A DNA stretch of 64,000 bases. Source: Trachythela sp. YZ-2020. Its lineage: Eukaryota; Cnidaria; Anthozoa; Malacalcyonacea; Clavulariidae. Below are positions 57,075 through 64,000 of the stretch, one piece after another. The DNA lies in NCBI GenBank assembly GCA_016169945.1, contig JADLSH010000145.1, positions 1,859,501 through 1,923,500 on the forward strand, in the 5' to 3' direction. The notes beneath the pieces are model-generated. The model was not told where the DNA came from and did not search any database. It saw nothing but the letters and a program-made list of their open reading frames with translations. The position numbers were made by a program, and so were the translations under genes. Position 1 is the first letter of the stretch. Every line of letters starts with the position of its first letter.

Positions 57075-60000
57075 CTATAAATGCATTTCCACAACAGAAA
57101 TCCTCCCGTTAGGTTCACTATCATTTACAGCGCCATCATTTACAGTGCCAGCATTTGCAGCGGCTGGTTCGTCTTTGCTTTGTTGTACATTGTTGAGGAT
57201 AAATGGACCTCCGTTCGTTTCTGCGTTAACTGCAGTACTATTTTCGATTGCCTCGTTTGTATGAGAAGCAACAGTTTCCACATCCTTGCCTCCTTCTCTC
57301 TCAAAGTCAGCTTCTTTAGATGTACTCTCCATTTTCTTGGCAGAGTCGTACGGAGCTGGACCAATGATTGATAATACCGCTGGTAGAAAGAATAGACCAT
57401 GGAATACACCAAATACGACCACACCAAACAGAATCTGAAAGAAACATTAAAGAATCGTGAATCGAAGTTTTCATTTAAATGTAGGCTTGGACTGCATTAA
57501 TTCTTCAAGGAACAACCATTGTATATATCGCCCCCTGCCCAATGGTAATAAACCTGAGAAATTTCTATAATCAACAGACGGGCAATTTTCTTGGCAGTTT
57601 GTCTCATTTTTTGTAAAATGGATAATACGGATTCTCTAATGCACAAGCAAGTATTTCCTTAGTAAAACAAGCACAAAGAGCGTGTTGTTCTATCTAAGGT
57701 GTAAATTGTTAGACATTTCTTGATACAACCCAATAGTGTACACCCCAATTTTCCCCCTATTCTACTCCTCTGCGTCAAGTAACTACAATACGTTCTCGTA
57801 TAAGATTGATGTTTTTTGTTACCGACATCTATTTCGAATATTTTCGAATATTCATATTACACATGCATAAGAATTCTACGTTAATCTTACCCTAAAGAAG
57901 GTGGTGAAGACATGTGATTGAGATGTAGCCAATGGGACAATTGCTAGGAATGTACTAAAACCACCATTCCATACCGCTGGACCAATATCTCGGTACATCT
58001 TTATTGTTCTCTCTAAAAGAAGTTGAATTAAATACAAAATGTGTATATCGAAACAACGGACTATATTTACATATACATATGCACATTCTATCACTAAATT
58101 AATCATTCATAAACCAAATGCAAAGGATCCGCATTGTATCCCTGTCGATCATGCATTTAGTGATGAACTGCCACCGAAAAAGTATGTCTCAACGGAAAAC
58201 GTAATTTGAGTATGAATATTAATGCACAGCTGCGAACAATTATTCGTTCTTATCTTTTATTTAAATTTAAATTTACCGTTTGCAATGTGAAACTTCCATC
58301 AATATGAAGCATCCATTATTGTTATAATCATTTTATAGCTCTGATGATGTTGCATTATAAGCAACGAAACGTTAGCAATAAAACTTTAAATAATTAAAGT
58401 GTTTTATCATGATTTCTTTAAACATTAAGGGCTTTAATATTCATATTTAAATTGTGTCGACTGATTTTGCAATTAACGATTTCGATCCACGTGCCAGGAT
58501 ATTCATGCCTCATTAAATATATGTTAGAAATTCAGATATTTACCTTTTCTATTTCCAGATTTCACCAAGAATGTGTGTCCAACATGAGATGCATAGTCCA
58601 CTGATAAACCAATAGCAATAATTATTACTATAGTTGAGATTGTATCAATGGTTAAATCCCAGAAATACATGAGTCCAGTTACATCCACCTGAAAGTATTA
58701 GATATGAAGATTGGTTACGGATCATAAACTAGTACAAGTATCGTTTACATATCACGATGAACAGTCATCTGACAGGTTTCAATTTCTCGTGAGAGAAAGA
58801 ATGTTTATATTTGCAATTGTTCATAATGTAAACAACGATACTAACACACAGGAAGCCCCGGATTTTACTTTAGAGCAATGTATATTATAAACCAGCCCGC
58901 AAAGTGCAGGCCCTCTTTCCTCTCGTTAACACTGAGCTATATATAAACATATGAAATATAATGTACATTGTTCTCCAGTAAGAACCGGGGTGGACTCCTG
59001 TGTGCTAATATAGTGCTTAATACACATACAAAAACGGGCAGCACATATAGGGAAATTGAGGTTTGGTTAGGATATATTTGTTAGAACAGATATCACATTT
59101 GCATGTTGTAAAGATAAATATATGCCTCTCTAGACACCACTCCATGTCACGTTTATGACAACACGGACGTCACGCGTACATTATTTAACCGTTACTTATG
59201 GCGTCAGCAGTTCGTGCTTGAAATCAAGAACGGCAGTCAACGTGCGTTTCGCGTTCGTGATTTCAAACAAGAACGGCTGTCGCCATCTATAACGGCTCAA
59301 TTTACGTCCGGTCCGGCGGCGTTCGTGGGTCGAAAACGTTGATTGCACTTGATATCTTATTTCTTCACAAGTAGAGTTTACATGGCAACAAATTATAAAC
59401 AAGATGTATCTACTTACAACAGTAAATAGAACACAAAAGAAAACCAGAACTGACATCACTGGACTTGCAATAATCACCAAGGTTACCAGAAAAACGACTA
59501 CCATGGCAAGTAAAATATTTCTGAAAAGTTCCTCAGCTATAACCTGGATAATTTAAAAGAATATTTAAGATTTGGTAGGTTTTTATTTACTTGTTTGCCA
59601 CTTTCTTTAATAGACATCTTCGGCGTTCATTAAAATTTAAACTAGCTAGGCTGGAGGGAAATGTTCAATTATTTGAAGGAGGCGTTTATTAAACAATACG
59701 TTATTGCCCTAGCCCGCGGTCCGGATAAGCAGGATAATAATATGGCAACAGGATAATAATATGGCAGCGTACTAATATGGTAACAGCCGTTCTTACTTGA
59801 AATCATGAATGGGAAGCTGCGTTGCTTGCCGTTTTTATTTGAAGCAAGTTAATTACGCGATATCAGGCAATAGTTCACAAGATGGCGTATGACTTACTGG
59901 CAAAATGGCGCATGACCTTGAGTGGAGATGTTTTGTGTGATATTAGTGAGCTTAAGCATGCGACGTTTTTGTCAACACGGATGTCACCGAAAATTGGTCT

Positions 60001-63000
60001 ATTTTTGGCAGCATTTTGCATCATAGAGCTCGTGTAAAGAAGCAAAAAACTTTTAAAATCTTATATTTTGTCATATGTATTGAAGATTACCACAAACTGA
60101 TACAAACACAATTTTTAATCCAGTCCCCCCTCGGCAATCTGACGTCCGTGTTGACAAAAAGTCGCCGGCTTGCTTAAGCTCGCTATTGTGTGTACATTTA
60201 CGCTGTTATTTTGCCAGTAAGTATCGCTTACGCCATTCGTCGTGATTTACGAGGCGACCGAAACCGAGGGAGACATCTGGTTCATATCTAATCTGTGTCC
60301 TCCGTGTTGTCGAATACGTCGCTAACTCTCTAATATGAACTCAAGAAGGAAGATATTGAAAGCTTCATTGTTTGCTTCCATTGCCAAGTCATCCAGGTGT
60401 AATATGATCAGGCATGCTTTGTTCGCATCACTTTTTAACTAGGGCTGCAAGCGAGAACATGTCAGATGTTGAAACTGATTAATTTTAATTTCGTGCATGA
60501 TATATATTTTACATTTTTACCTTGTGACTTTCAGCAAACAATATTAATCTGTTGTAAACAATAGGATCAGAACTGAAGCCCACACTTTCTATTATATCTC
60601 TGAGTTTATCCATTGCTTTAACATGATCTTGAGTTTCTGTCAAGATCTTCAAAAATGCTCGAATCCGAGTTGCCTACGAGAAATAGAATATTTATAGCAA
60701 TTTAGACATAGGCCTACCTAAAAATGCCCTAAGTGAAGCTTAGTCTGGTCTTTTTACTATAATTGGAACTTCGTGATCATGAGAATACGAAAACATTTTT
60801 TTTAACTGAGCATATGAAGAACAGAGTGACCATTCTGAGAAGCTATGAAATGGAACAAAGTTTCAGTTGTCTGTCCGCTCTATGAAGACATATAAACTGC
60901 AGATTAAAACAACTTATTCCTTCGAAAACATCATGGAAAGCATACAATTTTTGAGTGTGAATCTTGGAATAAAAGAAATCCACCACGAGTGCAATTTCAA
61001 ACTTAACATCATGAAAGCGACACGCGCTTACCTTGACTGTATTATTCTACTTGGCGGAATCTTGTTTAGTTTGTTTTGACTGGCGTCCAGTCTCTGCAAG
61101 TCGTTTTTGCTCTGATTTTTGGCCTACCTTGCTAGTACCTTGTTCGAAATACAGTATTAATGAATATAGGGATGCCTGGTGGCACTGGCATGTATGGTTA
61201 TATAGTGTATTTGCCTTTCTTCCCTTCCACGTGAGTAGTCGATTCCTGCAATATGCTGTTGTCAGATATGTTTAGGTTTCCTTCTGTTATTTTATTAAAC
61301 ATACTGATGAGCTATATCGCAGGAATAAATTATTTTAGTTTAGTTTATAGTTACGTACCACAATGTCATCGTTATTTTTATTCCATATGATATCGTTAAT
61401 GAAACGATTTCCACTTGAACTATTCAGAAATGCTTTTAACTGGTTGTAAAATTGAACTTCTGGCTCGACAGTTAGGCCTAGAGGATGGATATAAGAAATT
61501 CATTCATGTAATATGTATAAGAAAAATATCACATACATAATTATGAATTAGGAAAAACACTGATTCCAGTCATACATATACTGGCTACTTCGAAATTGAT
61601 GAGAAGACTGTACCGAGTCTGAAAAGCAACAAATTGAAAATACTGTCTCAAATACCAATAAAAGAGCGCCTCAAAATTTAAGGTGTGTACAAAAATTAAG
61701 TTGAGCACTTGGGTATCGATTCTTAGGTATGAAAAGTAAGCTTTAAAAAATTGCAAAAATCAATACACACATTGTGGGACGCTTTCCCACAAAACATACA
61801 AATTCTATTTCTATAATAATTTTCATGATCAATATGATCAAACTGTGTTCCTAATAATTTAGATATCGGCTCTTTCTAGTGGTCAAACAATCTCGTATCC
61901 AAGCCTACGATCGCGTGAGGTTCATTGCTTAATTTTGTTAGGTACAATACGGATGTGTTTTTGAACAACAGTTGCTAATTCTGTTTGAAATCCTTCAGTT
62001 TTAACACCTTACTTGTATTTTATTTAACACCTTACTTGTATTTATAGATTCGTTGTTACAGCTACATAAAGAAACTGTCCTGCTAATGTTTGATTCCTTT
62101 GGATTTTGCGGTTCAGTAGGCTTGGAAATTTTAACAAGCACTTTCGTAAAAATTTTAAGTATCCAAACGTAATTTTTACACGGAAAACCCATTATTTAAG
62201 TGTGATTTTCTAGTTTTGTACCGTTTCTATAGTTGCGCGAAAATATTGCATATAATTATATAGGGTGCGCGAAACTAAATCAAGCGAATTTAATACTGAG
62301 TGAAATTTAGTACCCGACGAGAATTTAAATATAAGTAAGGTTATATACTTACTTGCATTATTTACATACTGTGGTACAGTTGTGTTCGCCCATTCGATGT
62401 ATTTTTCATACCAGTTGTCGATGGTATTCTTTGACAAGTACTCGGTTTCACTTTGTAAGTCTCTGTTTAGTTTGTGCAACTGTTTTTGTTCCTTGAAATA
62501 GTTAATTGATCCTTTAAAATAAGAAAATAATTAGGTTATACGTTATGATCGTTCAAATTAATTTATGCTTTTTCATTTTGTCCAATTTGACTTCAGTAAA
62601 ACAAACACAATATGATAACTACGATTGGGTATAGGGATGCCACTGCAATAATTGAAACTCATTACTACAGGGTATTACCAAATCAGAATAGATTTTAGAA
62701 ATATAACAAGCTTATGTAGTGTGACTATACTTGTGTGGGTAAGCATGCAAGAAGTCATAATTATTACTAGACGTGATGTAGGAATGCTTAAACTGCGGCC
62801 ATCAGTCACCTGCTAATACTGACCTGTATAAAAAGCGACGGGTTGTCCACCTTGGACAAATTTCTATAAAATAGAATAGAGCAACTAACAATGTGCGTAA
62901 TTTATATTCCGCAACAGTGTAGGATTTTTACAACATCTTTGGAAAACGTAAATTGGTTCTTATTGTAGACAAACGTGATCTCACCAATTTTGTTGTCAAG

Positions 63001-63456
63001 CGAAGATGGAAGACTAGTTAGAAGGCAGGGCAGAGGAGGCAAAATACTAGCGGTCCAGAAATTTCTGATGGGGCCAGGTGAAGCTTAGTGAATACAGTAA
63101 TGCGATCGGCCGTAAATCAACTTTTGTGTACTAGCAAGGTACTGGTTTTTTCCAGCCCATGACTGCTTTACAGGAGGGCCCGCGACTGTCTCTAACCGGC
63201 GTTACCTCTAAAGAATGCCTTCAACGCCTATACAACGATTATGGTAACATCACTGCCATATTTGTAATTATTGTAAGTGTTCAAAAATACTTTATATTTT
63301 GAAGTATTTAAGAATTACCTCATCATTTAGGTCCATATAATCTCTGACAACTGTTTTAGTCGGAAGAAACCATTTTGGTTCAAACTGCTGTTTTAATTGT
63401 GTTGTACCATAAATGTTCACACCAACAAGACTGGCGACAATGAGGAAAATACAAAT
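57075..63456 (-). CDS. Patched/PTCHD-like transmembrane protein, nine 3' exons (5' part off the right edge)
   Basis: Exons on the minus strand: 63319-63456, 62824-62863, 62353-62511, 61359-61477, 60521-60673, 59418-59543, 58544-58688, 57891-58012, 57075-57434. Every junction has GT and AG ends, and the phases join without a break over about 453 codons to TAG at 57075. The first visible exon has a transmembrane run (ICIFLIVASLVGVNIYG) then FEPKWFLPTKTVVRDYM, typical of the extracellular loop start. Downstream are VIAEELFRNILLAMVVVFLV and the signature VDVTGLMYFWDLTIDTIS followed by IIAIGLSVDYASHVGH, which has the GxxxD motif of the RND transport cycle. Then come RDIGPAVWNGGFSTFLAIVP and the last transmembrane helix FGVFHGLFFLPAVLSI, with an acidic cytoplasmic tail. 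Patched-domain proteins move sterols or related lipids or regulate Hedgehog-type signalling. The exact subfamily cannot be set without the 5' exons. Confidence 0.93.
59881..60243. repeat. Decayed palindromic MITE in a Patched-gene intron
   Basis: The left part (ACTTACTGGCAAAAT, GAGCTTAAGCA, TTTTTGTCAACACGG) recurs in inverted order at 60110-60240. A short related piece (GACAACACGGACGTCACG) lies at about 59158-59175. Confidence 0.75.
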
Positions 63457-63652
63457 CTGAAAATAAATAATTAATCATTATTATGATGTACGAAAAACTA
63501 AGAATTATTTTACCAGTCATATAATGGTAGCATACTGTAGTATATGAAAGTATATTTTCAGATCAATAAAATATAGAAATGGGGTTGTTTATATAAGCCG
63601 GGTTTGTTTGGCTAACCAGTGACAGTGAACGCCATCCAAGAAGCGACAGTAA

Positions 63653-63843
63653 AGCGCGTTTTCCACTAGGCGAATTTGTTGGCACGAGGCGAAGCGAAAA
63701 ACGAATTTCAGCAATGTAATTGGTTAGGGAAAAAATTCGCTGCGAAAAATGTTTTCGCTAGCCAATCACGTTGCAAAAATTAATGTCCGCTTCGCCTCGC
63801 GCGAATAAATTCAGTAAATTCGCCTAGTGCATGGAAAACGGGC
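63653..63843. mobile_element. MITE with GCGTTTTCCACTAGGCGAAT-type ends
   Basis: The left end GTTTTCCACTAGGCGAATTT pairs with an inverted right end that carries a 3-bp insertion (rc GTTTTCCATGCACTAGGCG). The inner part has CGCTTCGCCTCG-like inverted pieces. It lies in the intron upstream of the first visible Patched exon. Confidence 0.75.
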
Positions 63844-64000
63844 TCAATGCTTGCGAAACGCAAACGTGCAATCGTTGAAACGCGCGATAAACGGTGGTTT
63901 ATTTACGTTTAAACACTTTCTGAACGGTATCTGAACGCCTTTTGAACGATACGTATTTGAACGGCGTTTTAGGCAATTTACAAAAGGCGTTCAAAAATAG

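Noticed and set aside
1..64000. CRISPR arrays, operons, riboswitches or bacterial promoters
   Set aside because: No regularly spaced direct repeats with unique spacers and no prokaryotic gene organisation; the spliced genes and element types are eukaryotic.

Overview
The window looks like AT-rich nuclear DNA of an early-branching animal, most likely a cnidarian. The reasons are spliced genes with GT/AG introns, a Patched-family gene and a NACHT-ankyrin gene. It is also dense in element families I associate with cnidarian genomes: Penelope-like elements, CR1-type LINEs with SAP/SGNH ORF1 proteins, Crypton-type tyrosine recombinases, Tc1, hAT, TTAA-target foldback elements, and a tRNA-derived SINE with a conserved central domain. 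The species assignment is inference; no rRNA, mitochondrial or named single-copy gene fixes it. I saw no CRISPR array, operon or other prokaryotic feature.

Layout. 1-2.0 kb: broken LINE reverse transcriptase (minus strand) with a nested MITE, ending against 17 exact copies of a 13-bp repeat. 2.2-3.2 kb: a first coding exon with a DZIP3-type HEPN domain (minus). 3.3-5.7 kb: a dispersed repeat, a LINE scrap and a decayed coiled-coil ORF. 6.1-9.5 kb: a long multi-frame pseudogene of a repetitive family with a putative PIN/FEN-like C-terminal domain, then an ORF with 15-residue acidic repeats. 11.6-17.9 kb: duplicated segments, a degenerate ~60-bp array, foldback and MITE elements. 18.0-30.6 kb: nested transposons: LINE ORF1 split by a TTAA element, an SF3-helicase-like fragment, a perfect 101-bp hairpin, a Crypton gene with a Penelope-like element in its intron, a Tc1 transposase, and a long LINE. 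32-42 kb: Penelope hairpin, a small three-exon B-box gene divergent from a decayed repetitive gene, a second Penelope-like element folded back on itself, a hAT element, and a SAP-SGNH ORF.

43.1-54.4 kb is the most interesting gene. A HEPN exon (43100-44081) splices in phase across a 6.8-kb transposon-filled intron to a NACHT plus ankyrin exon (50931-54436). The predicted protein of about 1,490 residues joins an intact HEPN ribonuclease motif (R-N-V-L-A-H), a hydrophobic segment, a STAND/NACHT ATPase and ankyrin repeats, the layout expected of an innate immune sensor or effector. Its HEPN exon has an inverted paralogue at 2.2-3.2 kb.

57.1-63.5 kb holds nine phase-consistent exons of the C-terminal half of a Patched/PTCHD-like membrane protein (minus strand); its 5' exons lie beyond the right edge.

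Most of the sequence between these two host genes is layered mobile elements, and target-site duplications can be read directly for several. Several otherwise intact ORFs break at short homopolymers or dinucleotide runs, so some frameshifts may be assembly errors rather than decay.
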